Positions 17,423 to 27,915 are shown, counted from the first letter of the stretch. The stretch: DNA of 64,000 bases from Imhoffiella purpurea (GCF_000585215.1 NZ_AONC01000013.1:1-64000); one strand, 5' to 3'. The notes: a model not told the origin generated them from the letters alone. Translations and numbers: made by a program.

Positions 17423-19204
17423 GTGGCACTGACTGGAGCTGAATCAGATGGGGCGAATGTGACGGCGGCTGGTGTCGAGTTGAGCGGAGCAGAGATCGTC
17501 GTCCAGGCGCTTCTGGACGAAGGTGTCGAGTACGCCTTCGGCTATCCGGGCGGTGCCGTCCTGCATATCTACGACGCGCTCTTCAAGAAGGGCGGCGTCA
17601 AGCATATCCTCGTCCGGCACGAACAGGCGGCGGCCCATGCGGCCGACGGCTACGCGCGCTCGACCGGCAAGTGCGGCGTCTGTCTCGTGACATCCGGTCC
17701 CGGCGCGACCAACGCCGTGACCGGGATCGCGACCGCCTACATGGATTCCATCCCCATGGTGGTGCTCACCGGCCAGGTGCCCACGCCCTTCATCGGCAGC
17801 GATGCCTTCCAGGAGGTGGACACGGTCGGCATCACGCGCCCCTGCGTGAAGCACAACTTCCTGGTCAAGGATGTGAAGGATCTCGCGGTCACCATCCGCA
17901 AGGCCTTCTACATCGCGACCACGGGCCGACCCGGCCCGGTGGTGGTCGACATCCCCAAGGACGTGACCGACCCCAACGTCAAGGTGCCCTACGTCTATCC
18001 CAGGGATATCCGGATGCGCTCCTACAATCCGGTGGAGCGCGGTCATCTCGGACAGATCCGCAGGGCCGTGGACCTGATGCTGGAGGCCAAGCGTCCGGTC
18101 TTCTATACCGGCGGCGGCGTGGTCCTCGGCGAGGGCTCGGCGCCCTTGACCGATCTGGTGCGGGCGACCGGCTTTCCCATCACCAGCACACTCATGGGGC
18201 TTGGCGCCTTCCCGGGGACCGACGATCAGTTTCTCGGCATGTTGGGGATGCACGGCACCTACGAGGCCAATATGGCGATGCACGAAACCGACGTGCTGAT
18301 CGCCGTGGGTGCGCGCTTCGACGACCGGGTGACGGGTAAGATCGAGCATTTCTGCCCGCACGCCAAGATCGTCCATATCGACGTGGACCCCTCCTCGATC
18401 GCCAAGAACGTCAAGGTGGACGTGCCCATCGTGGGGCAGGTGGCGAGCGTGCTGTCGGACATGCTGCGGCTCTATCAGGAGCGCGCATCCGGCGCTCAGA
18501 AGACCCTGCTGGCCGACTGGTGGGCCAAGATCGCCGAGTGGCGGCGTGTCGACTGTCTGCGCTACGATCAGGGCGCGGAGGCGGCGATCAAGCCGCAGTT
18601 CGCGGTCGAAACGCTCTACAAGGCGACCCAGGGCGAGCTCTATCTGGCCTCGGACGTGGGGCAGCACCAGATGTTCGCGGCCCAGTTCCATCCCTTCGAC
18701 AAGCCGCGCCGCTGGATCAACTCGGGCGGTCTCGGCACCATGGGCTACGGTCTGCCGGCGGCGATCGGTGCCCAGCTGGCTCATCCGGAGGCTCAGGTCG
18801 CCTGTATCTCGGGCGACGCCAGTATCCTCATGTGTATCCAGGAGCTGGCGACCTGCTCCCAGTACGCGCTGCCGATCAAGGTGATGCTGCTCAACAACGG
18901 CTACATGGGCATGGTGCGGCAGTGGCAGGAGCTCTTCTACGAGAGCCGTTACTCGCACTCCTACGTGGATGCGCTGCCCGACTTCGTCAAGCTCGCCGAG
19001 AGCTTTGGTCACGTCGGCATGCGGATCGAGCGCCCGGGCGATCTCGAGGACGCCGTGCGCGATGCCTTCGCCATGAAGGATCGCTTCGTCTTCATGGATG
19101 TCCTGGTCGATCCGACGGAGAACGTCTATCCCATGATCGCCGCGGGCAAGGGGCACCACGAGATGCAGCTGTCGCCGAGTCTGTCGGAGCGCGAGCTGGC
19201 CTGA
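17423..19204 (+). CDS. ilvB: Acetolactate synthase, large (catalytic) subunit
   Basis: About 593 residues. It is a thiamine-diphosphate enzyme with ELSGAEIVVQALLDEGV, the GYPGGAVLHIYDALF segment, the catalytic Glu in HEQAAAHAADGYAR, and GPGATNAVTGIATAYMDS. The C-terminal ThDP/Mg-binding motif is GDASILMCIQEL...LNNGYMGMVRQWQ. It condenses pyruvate to acetolactate, the first common step of valine, leucine and isoleucine synthesis. The start is uncertain: GTG codons at 17423 and 17459 and an ATG at 17366 are all in frame and none has an ideal ribosome-binding site. The small subunit and IlvC follow on the same strand. Confidence 0.95.
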   Translation: MALTGAESDGANVTAAGVELSGAEIVVQALLDEGVEYAFGYPGGAVLHIYDALFKKGGVKHILVRHEQAAAHAADGYARSTGKCGVCLVTSGPGATNAVTGIATAYMDSIPMVVLTGQVPTPFIGSDAFQEVDTVGITRPCVKHNFLVKDVKDLAVTIRKAFYIATTGRPGPVVVDIPKDVTDPNVKVPYVYPRDIRMRSYNPVERGHLGQIRRAVDLMLEAKRPVFYTGGGVVLGEGSAPLTDLVRATGFPITSTLMGLGAFPGTDDQFLGMLGMHGTYEANMAMHETDVLIAVGARFDDRVTGKIEHFCPHAKIVHIDVDPSSIAKNVKVDVPIVGQVASVLSDMLRLYQERASGAQKTLLADWWAKIAEWRRVDCLRYDQGAEAAIKPQFAVETLYKATQGELYLASDVGQHQMFAAQFHPFDKPRRWINSGGLGTMGYGLPAAIGAQLAHPEAQVACISGDASILMCIQELATCSQYALPIKVMLLNNGYMGMVRQWQELFYESRYSHSYVDALPDFVKLAESFGHVGMRIERPGDLEDAVRDAFAMKDRFVFMDVLVDPTENVYPMIAAGKGHHEMQLSPSLSERELA

Positions 19205-19248
19205 GCGAGCGCTCTCGTCCATCGACCGAGATGCGATCCGAGCCAATA

Positions 19249-19277
19249 CGAGATCTGAATCTAGCGAGATCTGAATC
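19249..19277 (+). repeat. Tandem direct repeat just before the small-subunit gene
   Basis: CGAGATCTGAATC is present at 19249-19261 and again at 19265-19277, a perfect 13-base repeat with a 16-base period that ends one base before the ATG of the acetolactate synthase small subunit. It covers the ribosome-binding region, where no strong Shine-Dalgarno is seen, so it may affect translation of the subunit. Confidence 0.6.
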
Positions 19278-19278
19278 C

Positions 19279-19770
19279 ATGAGACACATCATCGCCGTGT
19301 TGCTGGAGAACGAAGCCGGTGCGCTCTCGCGTGTCGCCGGTCTCTTCTCGGCCCGTGGCTACAACATCGAATCCCTGACCGTCGCGCCCACCGACGATCC
19401 CACCCTGTCGCGCATGACGCTGGTGACGCGGGGCAACGACGAGATCGTCGAGCAGATCAAGAAGCAGTTGAACAAGCTCATCGATACGGTGAAACTGCTG
19501 GATCTGTCCGAGGGACCTCACATCGAGCGCGAGATGATGATGGTCAAGGTGCGTGCCGAGCGCGAGGCGCGCGAGGAGCTCAAGCGGCTCGCCGACATCT
19601 TCCGCGCCCATATCATCGATGTGACGGATACCAGCTATGTCATCGAGCTGACCGGCGCCACCAATAAGCTCGATGCCTTCATCGACGCCTTGCCCGATGG
19701 CTCGATCATCGAGGTCGTACGCTCCGGTCCCACCGGCATCGCGCGCGGCGAGAAAGGTCTGAACCTTTAG
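19279..19770 (+). CDS. ilvN: Acetolactate synthase, small (regulatory) subunit
   Basis: A 163-residue protein of IlvN/IlvH type. The N-terminal ACT domain starts MRHIIAVLLENEAGALSRVAGLFSARGYNIESLTV, the classical valine-binding region, followed by a C-terminal domain with VKVRAEREAREELKRLADIFRAHIIDV. It activates the large subunit and confers valine feedback inhibition. It lies 74 bases after the large-subunit gene and 42 bases before ilvC, so the three genes form one operon. The symbol ilvH would be equally valid. The ribosome-binding region is occupied by a tandem repeat. Confidence 0.95.
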   Translation: MRHIIAVLLENEAGALSRVAGLFSARGYNIESLTVAPTDDPTLSRMTLVTRGNDEIVEQIKKQLNKLIDTVKLLDLSEGPHIEREMMMVKVRAEREAREELKRLADIFRAHIIDVTDTSYVIELTGATNKLDAFIDALPDGSIIEVVRSGPTGIARGEKGLNL

Positions 19771-20835
<1,065 letters not shown>

Positions 20836-20885
20836 TTCGGTTCCCACCCGGAGGCCGGAGCGAGCCGGCTTCCGGGTCGAACGAG

Positions 20886-20914
20886 CGAAGGCCGCGCCTC
20901 GGGCGCGGCCTTCG
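20886..20914 (+). terminator. Hairpin terminator after ilvC
   Basis: A perfect 12-base stem, CGAAGGCCGCGC pairing with GCGCGGCCTTCG, encloses a five-base loop at 20898-20902. It lies 50 bases after the ilvC stop, between it and a convergent gene. No long T run follows, so it may work as a bidirectional or Rho-assisted terminator. Confidence 0.7.
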
Positions 20915-20984
20915 CGTATATGGCGTCCCCCCAGTGGCTTGCCTGTCTCCTGAAAATCTCTTCGAGGGACTGTCGTCGGCGATT

Positions 20985-21614
20985 TCAGCCGACGCTCGAG
21001 AGCCGTCCCCTGCCCGGGGCCGCCGGGGTTTTGCGGATACGGGCCTCCATGGCGGTATCCAGCGAATGCTCCGCGCGATCGAGGATCTCGCTCGATTCGA
21101 TGCCGTCTTCGGGATAGAGGGCGAAACCGATGTCGCTCGAGGCCTGGATGAGCGCGCCCTTGGTCATGATCGGCTTGCTCAGGCGCTGCCGGATGCGCTG
21201 CGCGACGCGGACCACGTTGGATTCGTCCAGGATGCCGTCGAGAATGACGGCGAACCGATCGTCGCCGATGCGTGCCACCGTGTCGGTGCTGCGTACCCCG
21301 GTGTGGAGCAGTTCGGCATATTTGGCGACGAGATGCTCCGCCGCAGCCTTGCCGTAGAGCGCGAGTGTGCCGTCCAGGTCGTCCAATCGCAGCATCAGCA
21401 GCGCGAACGACTCGCGGTGGCTGCGGTGGTATTTGACGGTTTCGTCCAGCCGGTCGAGAAATGCCCTGCGGTTGATCAGTCCGGTCGGGAGATCGTAATC
21501 GGCGGGCGTCAGTGGACGGCGCGAGCCTCCGCCGCCGGCTCGGCGCTCGCGCGCCGCCATGCCGGCGCGCTTGGAGGGCGTGCCATCGAGATCGAATGAA
21601 TCGCGTGCGACCAT
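20985..21614 (-). CDS. Degenerate GGDEF-domain protein, probably without cyclase activity
   Basis: A 209-residue protein with a GGDEF fold: DLPTGLINRRAFLDRLDET at the domain start and ASSDIGFALYPEDGIESSEILDRAEHSLDTAM at the end. The signature is RIGDDRFAVIL instead of RxGGDEF, so the GTP-binding glycines and catalytic Glu are lost. It probably cannot make c-di-GMP and may act as a receptor or scaffold. The start at 21614 was chosen because a GAGG sequence precedes it at good spacing. Upstream in-frame starts at 21674 and 21704 are possible. The N-terminal 50 residues are Arg/Gly-rich and disordered-looking. It is convergent with ilvC. Confidence 0.8.
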   Translation of the reverse strand: MVARDSFDLDGTPSKRAGMAARERRAGGGGSRRPLTPADYDLPTGLINRRAFLDRLDETVKYHRSHRESFALLMLRLDDLDGTLALYGKAAAEHLVAKYAELLHTGVRSTDTVARIGDDRFAVILDGILDESNVVRVAQRIRQRLSKPIMTKGALIQASSDIGFALYPEDGIESSEILDRAEHSLDTAMEARIRKTPAAPGRGRLSSVG

Positions 21615-21777
21615 CTTAGCCTCATTGTCGTAAGACGGCTTCTTGTCGTCGGTTCGTTGCCAGCCATGGTTCATCGGATATCGTGCGTCGGCGAGTATCC
21701 TCAAGTATATGAAAAAGCGGCTCCGATGTTGATGTCTTCTTTTCCCTACAGCACGCCCTTGACCGGTTCCCGATGGA

Positions 21778-22416
21778 TCAGTTCTTGATGAACGACATGA
21801 ACTCGGCCCGGGTGCGGGGATCCTCGTCGAAGGTGCCCCGCATGGCGCTCGACACCGTGGTGCTGCGTTGTTTCTGCACGCCCCGCATCATCATGCAGGT
21901 ATGGCTGGCCTCCAGCACCACGGCGACGCCGTGCGCGCCCAGGTGCTCCATGAGCGCGTCCGCGATCTGATTGGTCAATCGCTCCTGTACCTGCAGCCGC
22001 CTGGCGAAGACATCGACCACGCGGGCCACCTTGCTCAGACCCACCACCTTGCCGTTGGGCAGGTAGCCGACATGGGCGTGCCCGAAGAAGGGCAGCATGT
22101 GGTGCTCGCACATGGAATAGAACTCGATGTCGCGCACCACCACCATCTCCTTGACGTCTTCGGCGAAGACGGCCCCCTTGATGATCTCCTCGGCCGAGAG
22201 GTCGTATCCGCTGGTCAGGAAGTCCAGTGCCTTGGCCACGCGCAGAGGCGTTCTGCGCAAGCCTTCGCGGTCGGGATCCTCTCCGATCTCCATAAGCATG
22301 CGTCGAACCAGATCCTCTTTGGCGGGGTCGTAGACCTCCTCGTCGGGCTCGGGCTCGAAACTGGTCGCATAATGGCTATGGGCCAGCATCTGAGATAACT
22401 TGGCTTTTTCAGACAT
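21778..22416 (-). CDS. folE: GTP cyclohydrolase I
   Basis: A 212-residue type I enzyme. [30 protein letters not shown] is the conserved N-terminal substrate region. Zinc ligands are in [14 protein letters not shown] and [12 protein letters not shown], and [26 protein letters not shown] is the family signature. It converts GTP to dihydroneopterin triphosphate, the first step to folate and tetrahydropterins. The start MSEKAK is preceded by GGGG. A Met 4 codons earlier (MGHSMSEK) is also possible. It is followed downstream by the degenerate GGDEF gene and preceded by moaA on the same strand. Confidence 0.96.
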   Translation of the reverse strand: MSEKAKLSQMLAHSHYATSFEPEPDEEVYDPAKEDLVRRMLMEIGEDPDREGLRRTPLRVAKALDFLTSGYDLSAEEIIKGAVFAEDVKEMVVVRDIEFYSMCEHHMLPFFGHAHVGYLPNGKVVGLSKVARVVDVFARRLQVQERLTNQIADALMEHLGAHGVAVVLEASHTCMMMRGVQKQRSTTVSSAMRGTFDEDPRTRAEFMSFIKN

Positions 22417-22605
22417 GGAATGCCCCATTTTCCTTCGCGCCCGTCGGACTCCTTGGACGGTCATTCCGAGGGCGACGTCAGTCGTTCGGTTCTGACGTCA
22501 ATGGTGGGGGCAATCGTGCGAAAAGGAATCCGGCGCGGCATCGCGAATCCGCATGGCTGGAGGAGCGCGGCTCGGCGAGGTCGTCGGCCGGTCTCTCGGG
22601 GGCGT

Positions 22606-23628
22606 TCAACCGCCGGAGACATTCATGTGGCGCGAGATGGGCGCATGGCCAGGGCGTCCGAAATCGTGGCCTCGGGGCTTGATCTCCATGGCCGCGATGA
22701 TGGCCTGCTTGACCGGGGCGTCGTCGCAGGGGTTGGCCCTGAGCGCGCGTCTGAGATCGGCCGAGTCTTCATGCCCCAGGCACAGCAGCAGGCGTCCCTC
22801 GGCCGTGACCCGGACGCGGTTGCAGTGCTCGCAGAAGCTGTGGCTGTGCGGCGAGATGAATCCGACGCGGGTCTCGGTACCGGCGATGCGGTAATACTTG
22901 GACGGTCCGCCGGTCGTGACGGTCGAGGGCAGCAGATCGAATTCCCGCTGCAGGTCGTGTCGTATGGCATCGCTCGAATAGTAGGCCTCGGCGCGGTCGT
23001 GGTCGCCGATGAATCCGAGGGGCATTTCCTCGATGAAGCTCAGATCGATACCGCGATCGATGGCGAAGCGGGTCAGGTCGAGCACCTCGTCGTGGTTGCG
23101 GTGCTTGAGGATGACGCTGTTGAGCTTGATCCGCTCGAAGCCGCAGCGGACGGCCGCCTCGATGCCGGCCAGGGTCTTGCGGATGTCGCCGAGCCGGGTG
23201 ATGCGCTTGAATCGCCCGGGATCGAGCGAGTCGAGGCTGATGTTGATGCGCGTGACGCCCGCGTCCTTGAGGGCCCTGGCATGCCGGCTCAGCTGGGTGC
23301 CGTTCGTGGTCAGGGCCAGATCCGAGATGGACGGGAGACCTCCGAGCTGCTCGAACAGCCAGATGGCGTTGCGTCTGACCAGGGGCTCGCCGCCGGTGAT
23401 CCGGATTCGGCTGACGCCCAGTTCGCCGAAGCAGCGTCCGAGCCGAGCCATCTCCTCGAGCGTGAGCAGCTGATTGCGCGGCAGGAAGCTCATGTCGTCG
23501 GACATGCAGTAGAGGCAGCGCAGATCGCAGCGGTCGGTGATCGACAGCCGAACGTAATCGATCCTCCGCCCGAACCTGTCTATGAGGACGCTCTTGCCCT
23601 CGGTCGAATGGCGGGCAGCCTGGGTCAT
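22606..23628 (-). CDS. moaA: GTP 3',8-cyclase MoaA (molybdenum cofactor synthesis)
   Basis: A 340-residue radical-SAM enzyme. The N-terminal [4Fe-4S] motif is CDLRCLYCM, the SAM region contains RITGGEPLVRR, and the C-terminal cluster cysteines lie in FCEHCNRVRVTAEGRLLLCLG. The C-terminus ends in GG, which is required for activity. It converts GTP to cyclic dehydro-GTP with MoaC as partner. The start at 23628 has an AGAGG ribosome-binding site. It lies beside folE, another GTP-consuming pterin enzyme, but no other molybdopterin genes are in view. Confidence 0.96.
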   Translation of the reverse strand: MTQAARHSTEGKSVLIDRFGRRIDYVRLSITDRCDLRCLYCMSDDMSFLPRNQLLTLEEMARLGRCFGELGVSRIRITGGEPLVRRNAIWLFEQLGGLPSISDLALTTNGTQLSRHARALKDAGVTRINISLDSLDPGRFKRITRLGDIRKTLAGIEAAVRCGFERIKLNSVILKHRNHDEVLDLTRFAIDRGIDLSFIEEMPLGFIGDHDRAEAYYSSDAIRHDLQREFDLLPSTVTTGGPSKYYRIAGTETRVGFISPHSHSFCEHCNRVRVTAEGRLLLCLGHEDSADLRRALRANPCDDAPVKQAIIAAMEIKPRGHDFGRPGHAPISRHMNVSGG

Positions 23629-23812
23629 GTGCCTCTGGATCTCCTCGTCCCGTCGGCTGGAGCGGCCGATCGTTCTTATGTCTTCACCCCGATGATCGGG
23701 TACTCTGGCAGGACTTGATGCGGGCGGCAACCCGAGGAAAGAATGGTTTTCCCGGTTCTTCGTTCGCTTGGCGGTCACCGGACCTTCGTCTTGCTCATCT
23801 GGATATGTCCCC

Positions 23813-24907
23813 ATGAAAGATACCTGGAAGGCCGTTGTGCGGGAAGCGGTTCGCCTGACGCGGGCCGGGCGGATCGGCGAGGCGACCGGTCTCGTCGCCG
23901 ACACCCTGGCCGCGTCTTCGCCCGAGCCTCGTTCCGGGTCCGACAGCGGGCGTGCCGGTGTTCGGGGCGATGCGATCGAGGGGGAGTTCGAGGTGGTTCG
24001 GGATCCTGGGCATCCGGATCCATCGGCCTCGGACGAGGCCGGAGCGGCCGAATGGAGTTGGCAATCCTTCGAAAACGATTCGGGCGCGCGCGACTATCGG
24101 CTCTTCGTTCCGCCGTCGCGCTCCGGGGCGTCGTCGGGTCGTCCGCTGGTCACCATGCTTCATGGTTGCGGCCAGGATCCGGACGACTTCGCGACCTCGA
24201 CCCGGATGAACGCCCTGGCCGCGCAGCTGGGGTGCTGCGTGCTCTACCCGGCCCAGTCGATCTCCGCCAACGCCAGTCGTTGCTGGGTCTGGTACGAGGA
24301 GTCGAACCAGCACGCCGGTCTCGGCGAGCCAAACATCATCGTCGGAATGGTGCGTCATGTCATCCGCGCCCATGCCATCGATCCGCGCCGCGTCTACGTC
24401 GCCGGGCTTTCGGCCGGCGGGGCGATGGCGGCGATCCTGGCCGCGCTCTACCCCGGGCTGTTTGCCGCTGTGGGGATTCATTCCGGCTTACCCCATGGTG
24501 CCGCGCACGACCTCATGTCGGCGCTGATCGCGATGCGTCAGGGCGCCTTGGCCGGTGATGCGAGCGGGGTCGGATCGGGCATCTCGATCCCGATGATCGT
24601 CTTTCATGGCGATGCGGATACCACGGTGAATCCGGTCAATGCGGCCCGCTTGATCGCGCAGGCCGGTTTCGATGTCGGTGGAGTCGGCGCGTCCGGGGTC
24701 GAATACGGTCGCGCGCCCGGTGGTTGCGGCTATCGCCGTTCCACGTTCGTCGATGGCGATGGCGTCTGTCGCGCCGAGCTCTGGTCCGTCGAGGACGTCG
24801 GGCATGGATGGTCGGGCGGGAGCGGTTCGACTCTTTTCAGCGAGCCCTGCGGTCCGGATGCGTCGCGCGAGATGCTGAGGTTCTTTCTCGAACATCCGAG
24901 GGTCTAG
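23813..24907 (+). CDS. PHB-depolymerase-family esterase
   Basis: A 364-residue alpha/beta hydrolase of the esterase-PHB family. The oxyanion-hole segment is MLHGCGQDPDDFA, the nucleophile elbow is GLSAGGAMA, the catalytic Asp is in FHGDADTTV, and the His in VEDVGHGWSGG. About 100 residues precede the hydrolase domain. They are rich in Ser/Gly/Asp, carry no clear signal peptide, and start MKDTWKAVVREAVRLTRAGRIGEAT, a segment seen in PHB-depolymerase-like proteins near PHA genes. It could mobilise intracellular polyhydroxybutyrate or hydrolyse another polyester. No PHA synthase genes are nearby. The gene is divergent from moaA. Confidence 0.85.
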   Translation: MKDTWKAVVREAVRLTRAGRIGEATGLVADTLAASSPEPRSGSDSGRAGVRGDAIEGEFEVVRDPGHPDPSASDEAGAAEWSWQSFENDSGARDYRLFVPPSRSGASSGRPLVTMLHGCGQDPDDFATSTRMNALAAQLGCCVLYPAQSISANASRCWVWYEESNQHAGLGEPNIIVGMVRHVIRAHAIDPRRVYVAGLSAGGAMAAILAALYPGLFAAVGIHSGLPHGAAHDLMSALIAMRQGALAGDASGVGSGISIPMIVFHGDADTTVNPVNAARLIAQAGFDVGGVGASGVEYGRAPGGCGYRRSTFVDGDGVCRAELWSVEDVGHGWSGGSGSTLFSEPCGPDASREMLRFFLEHPRV

Positions 24908-25000
24908 TCGCGGCTCGAAATAGTCTTTTGCGCATTGCCATGTAAGAATCGCGGTTTGCCAAGTATGACTTTTCCACGATTCGAAACGAGGTGATAGAGA

Positions 25001-25540
25001 GTGAATCAAGAGATGAAGGTCGAGCGTTACGGTCTGATCGCGCAGGGCTTCCACTGGCTGGTGGCGCTGCTCCTGCTCGGGTTGTTCGTCACCAACAGTC
25101 TGCGCGAGATGGCTCCGGAGGAATCCCAGCTGGGCTGGCTGCAGCTGCACATGTCGTTGGGTATCCTGGTGTTCCTGGTGACGATCGCGCGGATCGGCTG
25201 GCGCAAGATCGTGCCGCCGCCGGCCCTCGTGGACGCGCCCAAATGGAGCCAGTTCGCCGCCAATGCGGTTCACGTCCTGCTCAATCTCGCGACCCTGCTG
25301 GTTCCCGTCTTCGGCTACCTGCGCGTCGCCTCCAAGGGATTCGCCGCCGACTTCTTCGGCATGCAGATCCCCTCGATCACGGGCGAGATGCACGGCCTGC
25401 ACGAGATCATGGAGGATTTCTTCCACGGCGAGCCCATGGAGATCGCCCTCTACGTGCTGATCGGCGTGCATGTCGTGGCCGCGCTCTGGCACCAGTACGT
25501 GCTCAAGGACAATGCGTTGCGGCGCATGCTGCCCTGGTGA
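25001..25540 (+). CDS. Cytochrome b561 family protein
   Basis: A 179-residue four-helix membrane protein. Helices lie near residues 15-33, 49-67, 87-107 and 147-167. Histidines suited to haem coordination are in FHWLVAL (H18), LQLHMSL (H50), HGLHEIMEDF and VHVVAALWHQY. The family comprises di-haem b-type cytochromes that transfer electrons between quinones and periplasmic or metal acceptors. The GTG start at 25001 is preceded by GAGGTGATAGAGA. An in-frame ATG at 25013 is the alternative. It stands alone and is convergent with mltD. Confidence 0.88.
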   Translation: MNQEMKVERYGLIAQGFHWLVALLLLGLFVTNSLREMAPEESQLGWLQLHMSLGILVFLVTIARIGWRKIVPPPALVDAPKWSQFAANAVHVLLNLATLLVPVFGYLRVASKGFAADFFGMQIPSITGEMHGLHEIMEDFFHGEPMEIALYVLIGVHVVAALWHQYVLKDNALRRMLPW

Positions 25541-25629
25541 TGATCTGACTTCGGCGATGCCTTCGGGTCTCGCCGGCGTCTCGAATGTCTTATGAGCGCG
25601 GCGAGTCGGGACTGGGCTCTTCGGGGGCG

Positions 25630-25658
25630 CGATCCGATTCCTTGAGGGAATCGGATCG
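25630..25658 (+). terminator. Bidirectional hairpin terminator between cytochrome b561 and mltD
   Basis: A perfect 12-base stem, CGATCCGATTCC pairing with GGAATCGGATCG, encloses a five-base loop at 25642-25646. It is placed between two convergent genes. No T run of note follows on the plus strand, so it may act with Rho or simply protect mRNA ends. Confidence 0.65.
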
Positions 25659-25738
25659 TCGTCTCCCCGATCGGGCTGGGCGGGGACTCCTTGGGCGCTG
25701 CGGAACGCGTCCTGGCGGACGGGTCACTCCGGCGCGGA

Positions 25739-26974
25739 TCAGCTCGAGCCCTTGGTGCTGCGTCTGTAGATGCGCAGCGTATCGCCGGGGGCGATGCGTG
25801 CATCGGTGATCCGGTTCCAGCGCTGGATATCCGCCGTCGTCACGCCGTAGCGGCGGGCGATGGCCGAGATGGAGTCGCCCTTGCGCACGCGGTGGGTGAC
25901 CACCTGGGGCGAGTGTCTCTTGGTCGGGATGCTCAGCGTCTGTCCGGGCAGCAATGGATCCCTGACCGACATGCCGTTCCATTCGGCCAGGGTCTCGAGG
26001 TCGAGGCCATGGCGCAATGCGACCGAGGCGAGCGTCTCGCCGTTGCGCACCAGATGATCCTGGCTGTCGAGCGATGCGTCCTCGAGGAGGCCGGGCTGGC
26101 GCTGATGCAGGCGAACGGCGACCCGCGAGGACGTGGAGGCGGATGCCGCGGGTATGACGTCGATCTTGGACGAGTTGGCGCTGATTCTGCGCGATTCGGC
26201 GACCAGCCTGGCCGCGGCGAGGATCTGGGGCACGTACTGCCGGGTCTCCGAGGGGAGGTCGAGCGACCAGAAATCCGTGGCTCTGCCGCTGCGCCGATTG
26301 GAGGCGATGGCCGATTCGACGCGGCCAGGCCCGCAATTGTAGGCGGCCATCGCCAGCTCCCAGTCGCCGTCGAAGCGGCGGTTGAGCTGCTGGAGATAGT
26401 CGAGCGCGGCGCGCGTCGATGCGATCGGATCGCGACGCTCGTCGCGTCCGCCGTCGAGCCTCAGTCCCATCTCCCGCGCCGTGTAGGGCATGAACTGCCA
26501 CATGCCGGCGGCGGCCTTGGGCGAGGTGGCCGAGGGGTTGTAGCGGCTTTCCACATGGGGCAGAAAGGCCAGCTCCATGGGGAAGCCGCGGCGCTCGATC
26601 TCCCTGGCGATGTAGGGCAGATAGGGCGAGGCGCGCTGGGACAGCTTCTCCAGATAGCGGGGGTCGCGTCTGAAGCGTTCCAGCGTGCTGTCGATGCGGG
26701 TGTTGGCGTGGAGATCGAGCTGCATCCCGGCCCGGACCCGCGACCAGAGGTCGCCGCTGGAGCCGTTCTGGGCCAGTCTCCGGGCGCCGTTCACGGAGAC
26801 GTCGCGGGCGGGCTTGACGAAGCCGTATTCCCGGGCCGAGATGGATCCGGCGTAACTTCCGTACGGCTCTGCGAAGGCCGTGACGTCGGCGCGCTGAGCG
26901 CAACCCGACATCAGCGGCAATGCTAGGACAGCCAGCGCACAGGCTGTTCGTCCAAGAAGGCTGGCTTCAGGCAT
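25739..26974 (-). CDS. mltD: Membrane-bound lytic murein transglycosylase D with LysM repeats
   Basis: A 411-residue lipoprotein-type lytic transglycosylase. The N-terminal signal has a lipobox LPLMSGC (Cys about 25). The SLT domain shows the catalytic Glu in AFLPHVESRYNPSATSPKAAAGMWQF and ends with AYNCGPGRV...YVPQILAAARL. Two LysM motifs follow, near 305-350 and 358-402, each with an HxVxxGDxL/I-like start and a xxWN segment. It cleaves peptidoglycan from the outer-membrane side. In E. coli mltD lies next to gloB and rnhA. Here the rnhA cluster is adjacent but gloB is missing. Confidence 0.93.
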   Translation of the reverse strand: MPEASLLGRTACALAVLALPLMSGCAQRADVTAFAEPYGSYAGSISAREYGFVKPARDVSVNGARRLAQNGSSGDLWSRVRAGMQLDLHANTRIDSTLERFRRDPRYLEKLSQRASPYLPYIAREIERRGFPMELAFLPHVESRYNPSATSPKAAAGMWQFMPYTAREMGLRLDGGRDERRDPIASTRAALDYLQQLNRRFDGDWELAMAAYNCGPGRVESAIASNRRSGRATDFWSLDLPSETRQYVPQILAAARLVAESRRISANSSKIDVIPAASASTSSRVAVRLHQRQPGLLEDASLDSQDHLVRNGETLASVALRHGLDLETLAEWNGMSVRDPLLPGQTLSIPTKRHSPQVVTHRVRKGDSISAIARRYGVTTADIQRWNRITDARIAPGDTLRIYRRSTKGSS

Positions 26975-27153
26975 GGGAACCCCGGCTTGAAATCATGTAA
27001 CTGCCTGTTTGAGCGAAATATTATGATTTTACCCGCGCCATCATACGCAAAGGGGCGGTCTAATTCCAGGTCTCTCTCGGGGTCTCGGCGGGTCGGCTCG
27101 CGGGACAGCGCGGGCGATCCTGGGTACCATGTGCGTCCCCAAGAGGCTCGCGC

Positions 27154-27915
27154 ATGATCGTTTCCATCCATCAGGAATCCCCGCTGGCACGTCTGCAGGA
27201 CTGGTATCGCACCCCACTCGGTCAGGGGGTGGCGAGGCTGGAGTGCGCCTCGGTCCAGCGTCTGCTCAATACCACCTTCGGGTATTATCTGGTTCAGATC
27301 GGCGCGACCGAGGCCTTCCGCGACGTCCTGGCCGCCAGCCGGATCCGCCATCGCATCCTCATGCCGATCGAGCCGCCCGGCACGGCTGGCGCCCAGGTGC
27401 TGGGCGCGGCCGACCAGCTGCCCTTCGCGTCCGACAGCATCGATGCCGTGCTGCTGCCTCACACGCTGGATTTCGCCGCCGATCCGCGAGCCGTCGTGGC
27501 GGAGGTCGAACGGGTTCTGATTCCCGAGGGACGGGTCCTGGTGGTGGGGTTCAACGCGCTCAGTCCCTGGGGGCTGCGTCGTCTGCTGTGGCGCTCGAAG
27601 GGACGGATGCCCTGGTGCGGCCGTTTCCATCTGTCCACTCAGGTTCGCGATCTGCTGGCCGAGCACGGCTGCGATCTCGAATGCTGCGAGTACAGTCTCT
27701 TCTGTCCGCCGCTGGCCCGATTCCAGGGAGGGCGCTGCTCCGCGTTCGATGCCATCGGGCGACGCTTCTGGCCGGCGCTGGGCGCGGTCTACGTGATCCG
27801 TGCGGTCAAGCGGGTCGCGACCGTGACGCCCCTGCGGCCGCGTCTGACGAATCCATCCGCCTTGCTGTCCGGGCGCGCGGTACGCCCGACCACCCGAGGA
27901 ACAGGTCATGTCTGA
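27154..27915 (+). CDS. YafS-like class I SAM-dependent methyltransferase
   Basis: A 253-residue methyltransferase-like protein. The hydrophobic segment [49 protein letters not shown] is the methyltransferase-11 core (motifs II and III). The upstream SAM loop is weak: there is no clear GxGxG, so cofactor binding should be checked. Its neighbours match the E. coli order yafS-rnhA-dnaQ, which supports the assignment. No substrate is known for YafS. Its last eight bases overlap the rnhA start, so the two are co-translated. Confidence 0.82.
   Translation: MIVSIHQESPLARLQDWYRTPLGQGVARLECASVQRLLNTTFGYYLVQIGATEAFRDVLAASRIRHRILMPIEPPGTAGAQVLGAADQLPFASDSIDAVLLPHTLDFAADPRAVVAEVERVLIPEGRVLVVGFNALSPWGLRRLLWRSKGRMPWCGRFHLSTQVRDLLAEHGCDLECCEYSLFCPPLARFQGGRCSAFDAIGRRFWPALGAVYVIRAVKRVATVTPLRPRLTNPSALLSGRAVRPTTRGTGHV

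Noticed and set aside
17366-17458. A possible ilv leader peptide
   Set aside because: The short frame from ATG 17366 is in frame with the large subunit and has no run of Leu/Ile/Val codons, so attenuation is not supported.
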